A stretch of DNA of 64,000 bases from an uncultured Bacilli bacterium (lineage in GTDB: Bacteria > Bacillota_I > Bacilli_A > RFN20 > CAG-288): the NCBI GenBank assembly GCA_944349335.1, contig CALVMW010000001.1:359671-423670 (forward strand), given 5' to 3'. The position numbers were made by a program, and so were the translations under genes. Below are positions 42,281 to 51,353 of the stretch, in pieces (positions within the stretch are counted from its first letter, which is position 1; the number at the start of each line of letters is the position of its first letter). The notes beneath the pieces are model-generated. The model saw only the letters and a program-made list of their open reading frames with translations. It did not search any database and was not told the origin of the DNA.

Positions 42281-43364
42281 GTTTATCTCCTTTCTTTGAC
42301 TTTTTATTATCTTGTAAATTTGTAACAGGTACTAAAGCATGAGATTGATCTTCACCATTGAAATAGTTATTAAGCATATAAGCAACATATTCAAGAGCGG
42401 AGAGAATCTTTTGATAATCCATTCTTTTAGGTCCGATGACCGCTATTTTATCATTATCATTGATATTTTTAGTTACAATAGCTAAGTCACCATTCTTTGA
42501 AGAAGTGAAACCGACTTGAATATTGCCTAAGTCATCCTGTCTTGTCATCGTTCTCTCAAGTTTGTCTGGATTATCGAGAATATCGATAGCTTGTAAAAAT
42601 GATCTAGTATCATCAGCAAACTCTGGTAAAGAGAGAAGATTTTTCTTGCCATAAACAGCAAACCTTTTTTCAGCAAAGCTTACTATAGCTTCTAAGAATA
42701 TCCTTAGAAGAACACCGCTATCGTTACCAATTGTTTCAGAGATAATAGGAAGAAGTGATCTAACTTTCTCTTCTACTTCAGTAACCTTTGTACCTTGTAA
42801 TCTTTTATCAAGGATATTGATAGCTTTACTAGCAGCTTCATAACTCAAGCCAGTATTTTTAAGAAGAAAAGTTTTCTTTTCAATATAACCTGAATCAGTG
42901 ATAAACATACCTAATGCTTGATCTTCTGAAAGTTTGATAAATTGAATTGAAATAAGCTTTTCTTCGCTAGCTCTTTGTCCTAAAAAGACAGTCGCTGTAT
43001 TTGTAAGCTCAGATATCATATGACAAGATTTAGATAAGACATCCTCTATCGACTGAGAACGAGCTGAAAGAAGATTTTTGAATTCTTTTTGAAAGTCAAA
43101 ACTTACGCTTTCTAATAATTCATTATCTGATTTATGATCAAGATAATATTGATAACCTTTAGCAGAAGGAATACGACCTGAAGATACATGAGTCTTTTCG
43201 ATCAAACCTTCCTTTTCTAGCTCGACCATCGTATTGCGGATAGTAGCAGAAGAGCAATTTAAACGATATTTTTCTAATAGTGTTTTAGAACCGACAGGCT
43301 CAGCTGTTTTGATGAATTCTTCGACGATACACTTTAGAACTATATCTTTGCGATCACTCTTCAT
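42252..43364 (-). CDS. hrcA: Heat-inducible transcription repressor HrcA
   Basis: 370 residues from the ATG at 43364, preceded by GGAGGCAAG; a longer frame to 43382 would begin inside the CIRCE arm. The N-terminal winged helix shows LKCIVEEFIKTAEPVGSKTL and SSATIRNTMVELEKEGLIEK, then THVSSGRIPSAKGYQYYLDH, the standard HrcA signature. The C-terminal GAF-like domain holds the dimer interface. It represses the operon by binding the two CIRCE elements directly upstream and is inactivated when GroEL is occupied. Confidence 0.96.
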   Translation of the reverse strand: MKSDRKDIVLKCIVEEFIKTAEPVGSKTLLEKYRLNCSSATIRNTMVELEKEGLIEKTHVSSGRIPSAKGYQYYLDHKSDNELLESVSFDFQKEFKNLLSARSQSIEDVLSKSCHMISELTNTATVFLGQRASEEKLISIQFIKLSEDQALGMFITDSGYIEKKTFLLKNTGLSYEAASKAINILDKRLQGTKVTEVEEKVRSLLPIISETIGNDSGVLLRIFLEAIVSFAEKRFAVYGKKNLLSLPEFADDTRSFLQAIDILDNPDKLERTMTRQDDLGNIQVGFTSSKNGDLAIVTKNINDNDKIAVIGPKRMDYQKILSALEYVAYMLNNYFNGEDQSHALVPVTNLQDNKKSKKGDKHDSRRKTKS

Positions 43365-43375
43365 CTTGCCTCCAT

Positions 43376-43402
43376 CTGGCACTCTTATTTTTTGAGTGCT
43401 AC
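43376..43402. promoter_or_regulatory. CIRCE operator 1
   Basis: CTGGCACTC-N9-GAGTGCTAC: the left arm matches 7 of 9 and the right arm 8 of 9 of TTAGCACTC-N9-GAGTGCTAA. It lies between the -10 box and the hrcA start. Confidence 0.92.
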
Positions 43403-43406
43403 AAAT

Positions 43407-43434
43407 ATTATAAACATGTTTTTAGCAATTTCAA
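43407..43434 (-). promoter_or_regulatory. SigA-type promoter of the hrcA operon
   Basis: TTGAAA (43429-43434), 16-bp spacer, TATAAT (43407-43412), placed between and overlapping the two CIRCE elements. Confidence 0.85.
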
Positions 43435-43448
43435 GTATTGAGTGCTAA
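43422..43448. promoter_or_regulatory. CIRCE operator 2
   Basis: TTAGCAATT-N9-GAGTGCTAA: the right arm is a perfect match and the left arm matches 7 of 9. It covers the -35 box of the promoter. Confidence 0.85.
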
Positions 43449-43493
43449 AAACACTTACAAGATGAAAACTAAATAATATTAAAAATATATATA

Positions 43494-44117
43494 TTATTTT
43501 TTAATACCTGTAATAAGTGAAATACTTACTCCTTTTTCTCGGAACTTTCTTTCATATTCAGTAGAAGGTAAATAATCTACTTTTTCAGAATAAAAAGGAT
43601 AACTGATCGTTAAATCAAAAAGAGGAGTCAGCATAAAATAGGAGATAGAGGCATTAAATAAATCAAGATTATCAGTTCTAAAAAATATTTTGCCCCCTGG
43701 TTTTAAAATACGATAATATTCTTTTAAAAAATAAGGATAAGATAAGCGGCGCTGATATTGTCTTTTTTTGATCCAAGGATCAGGGAAATTAATATAAATA
43801 TTGTCAATAGATGAACTTTTTAAATAAGGGATAACTCTTTCAAATGGGGCATTTATTACCGAAAAATTATCTTTTTCTTTAATATCTTTCATCTTTTTAA
43901 CTAAAGAAGCGAAAGCATTAATATTGACTTCAATACCTAAATATCTCTTATCGGGATTAAGTAAAACTAAATCTTTTAAAAATCCTCCTAAACCACAACC
44001 TATTTCAATATCAGTAAAACTTTCTAAAGACTTAGAAGTTATCCCTTTTAAAGGGATAACTATGTCTTTATTCTCTTCTAAAACTGAAGAAGTCCATTTT
44101 TTATGTCTAAGCCTCAT
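43494..44117 (-). CDS. trmB: tRNA (guanine-46-N7)-methyltransferase
   Basis: 207 residues. SAM-binding FTDIEIGCGLGGFLKDLVLL and YLGIEVNINAF, then INFPDPWIKKRQYQRRLSYP (the conserved NFPDPWxKxRHxKRR-type block) and YYRILKPGGKIFFRTDN are typical TrmB signatures. It methylates G46 in the variable loop of tRNAs. The start overlaps the pepV stop by 4 nt (ATGA). Confidence 0.95.
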   Translation of the reverse strand: MRLRHKKWTSSVLEENKDIVIPLKGITSKSLESFTDIEIGCGLGGFLKDLVLLNPDKRYLGIEVNINAFASLVKKMKDIKEKDNFSVINAPFERVIPYLKSSSIDNIYINFPDPWIKKRQYQRRLSYPYFLKEYYRILKPGGKIFFRTDNLDLFNASISYFMLTPLFDLTISYPFYSEKVDYLPSTEYERKFREKGVSISLITGIKK

Positions 44118-45486
44118 AACGATTTAAGGTAATCTCCTAATTCTTTAATAGCACGAGCATAAATCTGCATATTTGCATAGAAAACATCAAGAGGGAAAAA
44201 TTCATCTATACCGTGCATCTTATAGTCTTGATTAGGGAACTGTGCTCCAAAAGCGACAGAGTTCTTACTTTCACGCGCATAAGTTCCGCCACCGATAGCT
44301 AGAGGTTCAGATTGATAATCACCGCTCTCCTCTTGATAAGACTTTAAAAGAATCTTAACTAATGGTTTATCTTTAGGAACGACAAAACCAGTTGAACCAC
44401 CTAATAAGGTGATGATAGCTCCTGTTTCATTTCTAACATCTTCAATAACTTTATTTACATCAAGAGAAGAAGGGAAACGAGCATTGATATAAACATCTAA
44501 AACGCCATCTTTATACTCCATTTTACCGGCATTATAAGAAGATTCAGTAAAAGTTTCATCTTGATAATTAAGATGAATACTCTCTCCTTTTCCACTGCTA
44601 TAGTGAGCAAAAACATCTCTTGCTCTCTTATCATCAAAAAGATAACCCAAGAATAAAAGTAGATAGAGGCCAGCATTAACTCCATCCCAAGGTTTAGAAC
44701 CATGACTAGGGACACCATAGAAAGAAATAACATCGCCTTCAATCTTACCTTTAACCTCAGGATATTTAGCTAAAAATTCGGGTAATAACTTTTTAGCTTC
44801 ACTCACTTTTGATAATAAAGTAACTTGGCATCTATCTAAAACGATATTTAAAGCCTCACCCCAGATAAAATCTTTAACATCGATATTTAAATCATATCTT
44901 GCTTTATAAGCATAAATAGATTTTTCACCATAAATCAGCGGGTAGTCTGAATCAGGAGAAAAACCTAAAGTCGGATATTCTTTTTTAAGAGTATGGAAAT
45001 AATGTTCTAAACAAAGAGAATCTCTTTCTTCATTTCCACCAAAAATAAAACGAACCTTATATCCATTAAGTTCACCACTATCTAAAAGTGCTTTCAAAGC
45101 ATATAAACAGGCTATACCAGGACCTTTATCATCAGCGACACCTCTACCATAAAGGATATTATCAGCGATTCTGACAATAAAAGGATCGCTAGTCCAATCA
45201 CTAGCCGTTACCGAAACAACATCAACGTGAGCGTATATATCTAATGTTTTACCTTCACCATGAGTTAATTCAACCACATAATTATCATAATTTGTGGCTT
45301 CAAATCCTAATTTTTTACCTAATTTGTAGACATAATCTAAGGCAGCAGAAACATTTTTTCCAAAAGGATTTTTCTCATCTTTTGTCTTTTCATCATAAAC
45401 AGAAGGGATAGCAACTAATTCTTTTAAAGTTGCTAAAGCTTCATCTTTATATTTACTAACTAATTCTGTATATATTGTATTATTCA
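44114..45486 (-). CDS. pepV: Dipeptidase PepV (M20 family)
   Basis: 457 residues from the ATG at 45486 (GGAGGCG upstream; a start at 45502 gives five more residues). Zinc-peptidase motifs: LDIYAHVDVVSVTASDWTSD, NILYGRGVADDKGPGIACLY (catalytic Asp and bridging Asp), RFIFGGNEERDSLCLEHYFH, and near the end GGGTYARESKNSVAFGAQFP. The ADDKGP and GGGTYAR blocks set PepV/Sapep apart from other M20 enzymes. It hydrolyses dipeptides inside the cell. Its gene is followed directly by trmB. Confidence 0.93.
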
Positions 45487-45546
45487 TATTTTTCGCCTCC
45501 AACTAATTATTGTATCTAATTTAATTATTTATATCTACTTAGATAA

Positions 45547-47520
45547 TCAAAGCTTAAAAGTGATGCTACCTTCTAAATCAGTTCTTCTAATCTTAATATT
45601 TCTCTCAGTTAAGAGATTAAGTACCTCATTATTTGGAAAAGAATAAATATTATTCTCCCCGACAGAAATAACAGCTTCTTGAGGAGTGATAGCATCTAAA
45701 AATAAAGGAGAAGTTGAAGTCTTTGAACCATGATGTCCTACTTTCAAGATATCGATATCTAAAAAATTATCTTGAATAATCAATTCTTCTATTTCTTTAG
45801 GAGCATCACCAGTGATAAGAAAAGAAGTTTCCTTGATCGAAAAGTAAAAGACATTAGACTGATAATTAGTTTCATTAGAAATATTATAATTATTTAAATC
45901 TTTTATCTTTAATCCACTGATATCTAAAGTATTATCTTCTAAATTATCAAAGTCATATGGATAATAGATATTCTTAACTTCAAACTTTTCTTTTAATTCA
46001 TTTAAGGCTCCATAGTGATCATAATCTAAATGTGTTATGAGACAATAATCTATTTTTTCTATTTTTCTTTTATGAAAATAAGGTATCAAGCATTCATTAG
46101 CTAAATCATTATGTAAATCTCCACCTGTATCAATAAGAATATTAAATCTTTTGTAGCGTATAAGTGTCGAGTCACCTTGCCCAACATCGATAAAAGTGAC
46201 TTCATAATGCGGAAAATAATCAGGGAGGAAAGAGGATGAGATTACTAAAATAGAAGAAACTAATAAAATATTCTTTTCTCTTTTTAGATTATAAGTACTA
46301 CATATAAAACTCAAAACAAATAAAACATAAAAAGTTAGCAATATAAATAAAGAAGGTAAGCCACTAATCAAGATTGGAGAATTACTCGCAAGAAGATCAC
46401 TTCCTTGAATTATTACACCTATTATCTGACTGATTAAGATTCCGATAGGTGGGAGAATAAATAAAAGTAATGAAAGTAGAAATAAAATGTTTGTTAAAGG
46501 AAGAATGAAAAATTGAAGGAGTGGAGTAAGTAAATTATATTGGTACGAATCAATTAAAGATAACGGCAAAAAGAAAAAAGAAACTAATAAAACAAATTCG
46601 CTGCGCGTTCTCTTTTTAGGAAATAACGAAAGAAAGAAGACGAGAGGAAATGGATAATAAAAAGAAGGTGAAAGAAGAGAGTAAGGCTCAAGAAAAAGTA
46701 AAATAAGAGCAGTTAAACTAGTCTTATTTAAACTATTGATCCTTTTTTTATCATAATCAATCAAGTTTATCACCTCTTTTAAAAATAAGCGGCGAAGAGT
46801 ATATTTAAAACCAGAGAGGAATAAGAAAATAATAAGAAAGATAATTTTACAGATAAGAAAAAGTTTTCTTTTTCTGCGAGGAATAAATTTACTGATTAAA
46901 TTAAAGAAAAATGAAATATGTAATCCTCCTATCGTAAAAAAAGAAAACAAATTTAATTTATTAAGATAAGGATAGATATCACTCCCATATAAAGAAGATG
47001 AAAAAAGAAGGGAAGAGATGATATCGATGCTCGGTTTATCTAAATACTGAAAAAGATATCTTTCTAGATTATCATTCTTAAATGGAGATATAAAAATATC
47101 AATTTTATCGCCTATAAATTCTGAAAAAACTCCTTTAGTTATTAAATAATCTTTAAAAGAAAAGTTTTCTTGATAATGATAAGATGTGATAGATTCACTA
47201 ATACCGTTAAGCTTTATGATGCTAAATAGTGGTAAAGGATATTCCGGGTAATATAAATATCTTCCTTTGATAGTTAAAAGTATGACATATGTATCTCTAT
47301 TTTCAATGACTAAAGCATAATCTTGACTGAATTTTCCTTCCTTAGGATAAAAATATATAAGTGCAAAGGAAAGAAAAGAAAAAAAGATAAAAAATAATAG
47401 ACGAGGTTTCTTTTTATAGAAAACTAGATAAAAAGAAAGTGGAATATCTATCAAAAGAAGAAAAGGAGAATATATAGCACTAAGTAAACCGATTAAAAAG
47501 AAGAGAAAGGCAAAAAACAT
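45547..47520 (-). CDS. comEC: ComEC/Rec2 competence channel protein
   Basis: 657 residues, somewhat short for the family. N-terminal membrane helices and a small soluble region are followed by the competence core (IIGGLHISFFFNLISKF, matching FxxxGLHIS) and further helices. The C-terminal metallo-beta-lactamase domain has YEVTFIDVGQGDSTLIRYKR, LITHLDYDHYGALNELK (HxDxDH) and VGHHGSKTSTSPLFLDAI. It translocates single-stranded DNA through the membrane during transformation. It overlaps comEA by 1 nt (TGATG), so the two are coupled. Confidence 0.93.
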   Translation of the reverse strand: MFFAFLFFLIGLLSAIYSPFLLLIDIPLSFYLVFYKKKPRLLFFIFFSFLSFALIYFYPKEGKFSQDYALVIENRDTYVILLTIKGRYLYYPEYPLPLFSIIKLNGISESITSYHYQENFSFKDYLITKGVFSEFIGDKIDIFISPFKNDNLERYLFQYLDKPSIDIISSLLFSSSLYGSDIYPYLNKLNLFSFFTIGGLHISFFFNLISKFIPRRKRKLFLICKIIFLIIFLFLSGFKYTLRRLFLKEVINLIDYDKKRINSLNKTSLTALILLFLEPYSLLSPSFYYPFPLVFFLSLFPKKRTRSEFVLLVSFFFLPLSLIDSYQYNLLTPLLQFFILPLTNILFLLSLLLFILPPIGILISQIIGVIIQGSDLLASNSPILISGLPSLFILLTFYVLFVLSFICSTYNLKREKNILLVSSILVISSSFLPDYFPHYEVTFIDVGQGDSTLIRYKRFNILIDTGGDLHNDLANECLIPYFHKRKIEKIDYCLITHLDYDHYGALNELKEKFEVKNIYYPYDFDNLEDNTLDISGLKIKDLNNYNISNETNYQSNVFYFSIKETSFLITGDAPKEIEELIIQDNFLDIDILKVGHHGSKTSTSPLFLDAITPQEAVISVGENNIYSFPNNEVLNLLTERNIKIRRTDLEGSITFKL

Positions 47521-48071
47521 CAGCTAAGGCATATCTTATCTTTTACTTTTTCAAATGTTGCTTCACCAATTCCCTTAACTTCTAATATTTCTTCAATAGC
47601 TTCAAAAAGCCCGTTTTCTTCTCTATAGGCGATAAGATTAGGAGCTTGAGAAGAATTAAAACCAACTTCTTTTAATTCATCTTCTTCAGCTACATTAATA
47701 TTAACTTTTTCAATAGTTTCTTCAATACATATCTCAGGTATTTCAGCAATAGGAGGAATGTAAAAAGAAGTATGAGTGGAAATCAAAACATCTTCATTAT
47801 AAGCTTTAGGATCAGCTAAACTTGTAACTCCTCCCGCCATATTGATGAGAGTACCTAAAGTCTCACTAGGAAGTAAAGAATAATCACCTGGATGATTGAC
47901 TTCTCCTTCAATAGTAACTTTAACTTCATCATCTTCTAAAATAAAAGTTGAGTCATTACCATTTTCTAAAACAGTGCTAGTAACAGGTTGAACCTGCATA
48001 TTTTTAATAACTGTAAAAGCAACTAATCCAACTACTGTAACTGCTAGACCTATAAGTATTGTCTTTAACAT
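47520..48071 (-). CDS. comEA: ComEA DNA-binding competence protein
   Basis: 183 residues. One N-terminal membrane helix (TILIGLAVTVVGLVAFTVI), a SLBB-type domain (VEGEVNHPGDYSLLPSETLG, LINMAGGVTSLADPKAYN) and two C-terminal helix-hairpin-helix units (VNINVAEEDELKEVGFNSSQ, ILEVKGIGEATFEKVKDKI) that bind double-stranded DNA. It captures DNA outside and hands it to ComEC. The ATG follows a hairpin that contains its Shine-Dalgarno, see the entry at 48072-48111. Confidence 0.93.
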   Translation of the reverse strand: MLKTILIGLAVTVVGLVAFTVIKNMQVQPVTSTVLENGNDSTFILEDDEVKVTIEGEVNHPGDYSLLPSETLGTLINMAGGVTSLADPKAYNEDVLISTHTSFYIPPIAEIPEICIEETIEKVNINVAEEDELKEVGFNSSQAPNLIAYREENGLFEAIEEILEVKGIGEATFEKVKDKICLS

Positions 48072-48111
48072 AAAAAGCCTCCTTCTTACTAATATTTAGT
48101 TTGAAGGAGGC
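48072..48111 (-). terminator. Terminator-like hairpin of greA that contains the comEA Shine-Dalgarno
   Basis: GCCTCCTTC (48077-48085) pairs exactly with GAAGGAGGC (48103-48111). On the minus strand the 3' arm is followed by TTTTT and then at once by the comEA ATG. The arm GAAGGAGGC is also comEA's ribosome site, so the structure can end greA transcripts and mask comEA translation in readthrough RNA. Confidence 0.8.
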
Positions 48112-48116
48112 AATTT

Positions 48117-48599
48117 TTAATTTTCGATTTTTTCAATAACTAATTGATAAGGAATCTTGGCTTTAACTTCAACAATATCACCGACACGATGTCCTAAGAT
48201 AGCTAAAGCGACAGGACAAGAGTTAGATATCTTGCCTTCAAGCGGAGAAGCTTCACTTGAACCGACAATCATAAAAGTAGAAACTGTTCCTTTTGTAAGA
48301 TTTTTAACAGTTATTTTTCCGCTGCCTAAGCGACAAATATTCTCTTGGCCTTTGATGGAACCTTCATCTAAAACGATAGAATGGTCTAAAGCGTATTGAA
48401 TGCGATTGATTTCAGTTTCAATCTCTTGAACTCTTTCTCTTGCAGCATCATAGTCAGCATTTTCACTTAAATCGCCTTGACTTCTAGCAAGATTTAAGTC
48501 TGATAAAGCTTTAGGCTTATCTATTTCAATAAGCTGCTTTAAACGACTTTCAAGGTTAGCCTTACCTTCTCTAGTCAATATTTCTTTTTCATTTTCCAT
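48117..48599 (-). CDS. greA: Transcription elongation factor GreA
   Basis: 160 residues. The N-terminal coiled coil with DLNLARSQGDLSENADYDAA holds the acidic tip (D and E) that stimulates RNA polymerase cleavage of backtracked RNA. The C-terminal FKBP-like domain includes TFMIVGSSEASPLEGKISNS and CPVALAILGHRVGDIVEVKA. Usual length and all family features. The GAGGTGAATT site precedes the ATG. Confidence 0.96.
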   Translation of the reverse strand: MENEKEILTREGKANLESRLKQLIEIDKPKALSDLNLARSQGDLSENADYDAARERVQEIETEINRIQYALDHSIVLDEGSIKGQENICRLGSGKITVKNLTKGTVSTFMIVGSSEASPLEGKISNSCPVALAILGHRVGDIVEVKAKIPYQLVIEKIEN

Positions 48600-48649
48600 A
48601 GCTAATTCACCTCTAATGCAAAAAGATTATACCTTAAAAAGGCTATTTC

Positions 48650-49396
48650 TCAAAGCTTTTCTATGCAATGTAAATCAAAGATGATGATCTCAATATCGCT
48701 ATTATTACTGAATGAATAATTGATACCCGCAAAATTAACTCTATCATAAACAGCAAAATTCTCTTTAAATTCGGTTTCAAGGGAAGCTATATCAACAGAG
48801 ACATCGCTAACTAATGAAAAAGAGACATAAGAATTTGCTAAAGTTAAACTGAAGGTATTAGCTGTACTTAAATAAGAAGTGATGATCAAATCTTCAATAT
48901 ATATGTATGCATAATGATAATTATAAAAATCGTCCATTTCGTCAACGACAATTTTATCAGTAGCGATATCTTCATCTGCTAAAGTAATCTCATCACCTCT
49001 AAAACCATCCACTTCTAAACAATCAGCATTATTAAGATCACCTGTAAGAATATATCTTTTATAAAGACCATTAATAGTAACAGAATTACCGACCTTTAAA
49101 TTAGCATAACCATTAGTTGACATAGTCGCTACAACCATAATAGCGTCTACTCCATCTTGAATAAAGGCCGTTAAATAATAATCTTCTTCATGAACAAAAG
49201 TGACTTTGCCTGAAAGAGAAACAAAGCAACCAATATAATATGATTCAGCTTCAGCGATAGTTGTTTCTTGATAAGTGTGAGTAGAACCATCTGCTTGTTG
49301 AACTGTCGAAATTTGTGCTTCCGTCATATTTCCTCTAAAAGAACAGCTAGTAAGCAGAGGTAGTAATATAAAGAAAAATCTTTGAAAACTTTTCAT
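48650..49396 (-). CDS. Putative lipoprotein with OB-fold-like domain
   Basis: 248 residues from the ATG at 49396. The signal MKSFQRFFFILLPLLTSCSF carries a lipobox LTSC at Cys18. The mature part has two beta-rich repeats of the type YYIGCFVSLSGKVTFVHEED, YLTAFIQDGVDAIMV, LKVGNSVTINGLYKRYILTG; the GKVTxVxxxxYYLxxxIQDGxxAIxV pattern resembles the nucleic-acid-binding OB-fold seen in extracellular nuclease-associated proteins. No catalytic motif appears. The family resemblance is by eye only. It is a single gene between greA and the divergent nucleoside kinase. Confidence 0.6.
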   Translation of the reverse strand: MKSFQRFFFILLPLLTSCSFRGNMTEAQISTVQQADGSTHTYQETTIAEAESYYIGCFVSLSGKVTFVHEEDYYLTAFIQDGVDAIMVVATMSTNGYANLKVGNSVTINGLYKRYILTGDLNNADCLEVDGFRGDEITLADEDIATDKIVVDEMDDFYNYHYAYIYIEDLIITSYLSTANTFSLTLANSYVSFSLVSDVSVDIASLETEFKENFAVYDRVNFAGINYSFSNNSDIEIIIFDLHCIEKL

Positions 49397-49480
49397 AGTG
49401 ATATTTTTTGAACATAATATACTATCTTTTTTCTGTTTTGATGTCAAAATTAAATTGATATTATATTTTTAAAAAATATA

Positions 49481-49508
49481 TTGCATAACTTCAAAAAATC
49501 TATATAAT
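49481..49508 (+). promoter_or_regulatory. Promoter of the nucleoside kinase gene
   Basis: TTGCAT (49481-49486), 16-bp spacer, TATAAT (49503-49508), with the start codon about 50 nt downstream. Confidence 0.7.
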
Positions 49509-49557
49509 ATACATACTTTTTAGGTATTGAAAGCCCTTTCTATGAGGTATTTAACAG

Positions 49558-51180
49558 ATGAAAAAAACAGTAAAAAAAGGTGAAAAAATCCTTGATATGG
49601 TTAAGGATAAGGAGATTATTTGTGCTAAACTTGACGGAAAGATCGTTTCTTTAGACTACATGTTTAAAGATGAAGGTGAACACGATATTGAATTCCTCTC
49701 TCTTTCTGATTCTAATGCTACTAGAATCTATGAAAGTTCAATCCGCTTTTTAGTAGGTATGGCAATAAAATTAGTCAATCCAAGATTAGACGTCAGATTC
49801 TTTTATAATATCTCTCGCTCTATCTTCTGCCGTATTATTTCTAAAAATAACTTTAAGATCAACGCTAATTTCGTAAAAAAAGTTTCCGATAAAATGAAAG
49901 AATTAGTTGACGCTGACTTAAAGATTGAAAGGATGAAAATATCTAAAGATGAAGCTTTAAAACTTTATCATCAACAAGGTTTTATTGATAAAGTTAACGT
50001 TTTAAAGTATCGTCCAGAAAATTTCTCTCATCTTTTCTATTGTAAATATAAAAACTTTACTTATTACGATTATTTATATAGTCCATTAGTAGTTTCTACA
50101 TCCTACTTAAATAAATTTATTCTCCGCATCTATCAGCCTGGATTCTTAATTCAAGTCCCTAGAAGTGAAAATAAAGGAGAAATACCAACATTTATTGATG
50201 AAATTAAATTTGCAACTACACTAGCTCATACTTCTAAATGGGCCGAGTTAAATCATTTAGATACTATTTCAAATATCAATCAATTTGTTAAAAAGTATGG
50301 AGCGATGTCACTTATTAATCTATCTGAAGCTCGTTTTAATAATACCTTAGCTGAACTAGGGGAAAAGATAATGGCAAAAGATAATACGATTAAAATGGTC
50401 TGCATAGCTGGCCCATCTTCATCAGGTAAAACATCCTTTGCTAATCGTTTAACCTTTGAACTAATGACTTATGGCTTAAGGCCGATAAGAATTTCAATGG
50501 ATGATTTTTATATTCCAAAAGCTGAGCTTCCTAAGGGAACTGATATCGAATCAGCTGAAGCTATCGATATCCCCTTCTTTAACGAATTGATGAGCGATTT
50601 AATTCAAGGAGAAAAAGTCCGCTTACCTTCTTATAATTTCAAAGATGGTTTAAGAAAATTTGGAAGAGAAACAAGACTAGGTGAAAATTCAATAATAATT
50701 ATCGAAGGTATCCACGCCCTTAATTCAAAACTGACGGCTTCAATTCCTGAACATCAGAAATTTAAGGTTTATATTGCACCTCAACCACAAGTCAATATCG
50801 ATAATCACACCCCTTTAAGCATGACTGACCTTCGCTTATTAAGAAGAATAACAAGAGATGCTAGGACTAGAGGAAGTGACGCTAAAGAAACTATCTCAAT
50901 GTGGCCTAATGTCAGAAATGGAGAATTTAAATACATCTATCCATCAGAAGAAAATGCCGATTTCATATTTGATACCTTCTTACATTATGAACCCTGTGCC
51001 TTAAGTAAGATAGTTTTACCGCTTCTAGATAAGATAAATCCTGATTGTGAAGAATATACTGTCGCTATGAGATTAAAAAATACTGTCAAATACTTCTTAC
51101 CTATTTCTCTAGATGACATACCTTGTAACTCTTTAATGAGAGAGTTTGTCGGTGGCTCCTCATTTAAAGATGCCCGTTAA
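49558..51180 (+). CDS. Uridine kinase-like nucleoside kinase with ThrRS-like N-terminus
   Basis: 540 residues. The first 270 residues resemble the TGS and second-additional domains of threonyl-tRNA synthetase (MKISKDEALKLYHQQGFIDK, and THTSKW-like LAHTSKWAELNHLD). Residues 275-500 are a P-loop kinase: VCIAGPSSSGKTSFANRLTF (Walker A), RISMDDFYIPKAELPKGTDI, VRLPSYNFKDGLRK and IIIIEGIHALNSKLTASIPE. This fused architecture is common in Firmicutes and is listed as a nucleoside kinase of the uridine kinase family. Its real substrate is unproven. GAGG lies 12-15 nt before the ATG. Confidence 0.88.
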   Translation: MKKTVKKGEKILDMVKDKEIICAKLDGKIVSLDYMFKDEGEHDIEFLSLSDSNATRIYESSIRFLVGMAIKLVNPRLDVRFFYNISRSIFCRIISKNNFKINANFVKKVSDKMKELVDADLKIERMKISKDEALKLYHQQGFIDKVNVLKYRPENFSHLFYCKYKNFTYYDYLYSPLVVSTSYLNKFILRIYQPGFLIQVPRSENKGEIPTFIDEIKFATTLAHTSKWAELNHLDTISNINQFVKKYGAMSLINLSEARFNNTLAELGEKIMAKDNTIKMVCIAGPSSSGKTSFANRLTFELMTYGLRPIRISMDDFYIPKAELPKGTDIESAEAIDIPFFNELMSDLIQGEKVRLPSYNFKDGLRKFGRETRLGENSIIIIEGIHALNSKLTASIPEHQKFKVYIAPQPQVNIDNHTPLSMTDLRLLRRITRDARTRGSDAKETISMWPNVRNGEFKYIYPSEENADFIFDTFLHYEPCALSKIVLPLLDKINPDCEEYTVAMRLKNTVKYFLPISLDDIPCNSLMREFVGGSSFKDAR

Positions 51181-51229
51181 AATCCTTATATTATTAAGCT
51201 CTTTCACCTTATAAGAGATAAGATATATC

Positions 51230-51259
51230 TTGACTTATATTCGCTTTGTGGTTTAAAAT
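51230..51259 (+). promoter_or_regulatory. Promoter of the thioredoxin-like gene
   Basis: TTGACT (51230-51235), 18-bp spacer, TAAAAT (51254-51259). A leader of about 90 nt separates it from the start, which has GGGAGGTAG upstream. Confidence 0.55.
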
Positions 51260-51353
51260 CTTGCGGTGACAATAAGGATATAATTTTACTATCGATTGTC
51301 TAAATTATTTTAATTATAATATATTCGTGTGCATTCTATAGGGAGGTAGCCTA

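Noticed and set aside
43424..43448. Dismissing the upstream GAGTGCTAA as a half site only
   Set aside because: Its left partner TTAGCAATT is at the right spacing with 7 of 9 matches, so it was kept as a full CIRCE instead.
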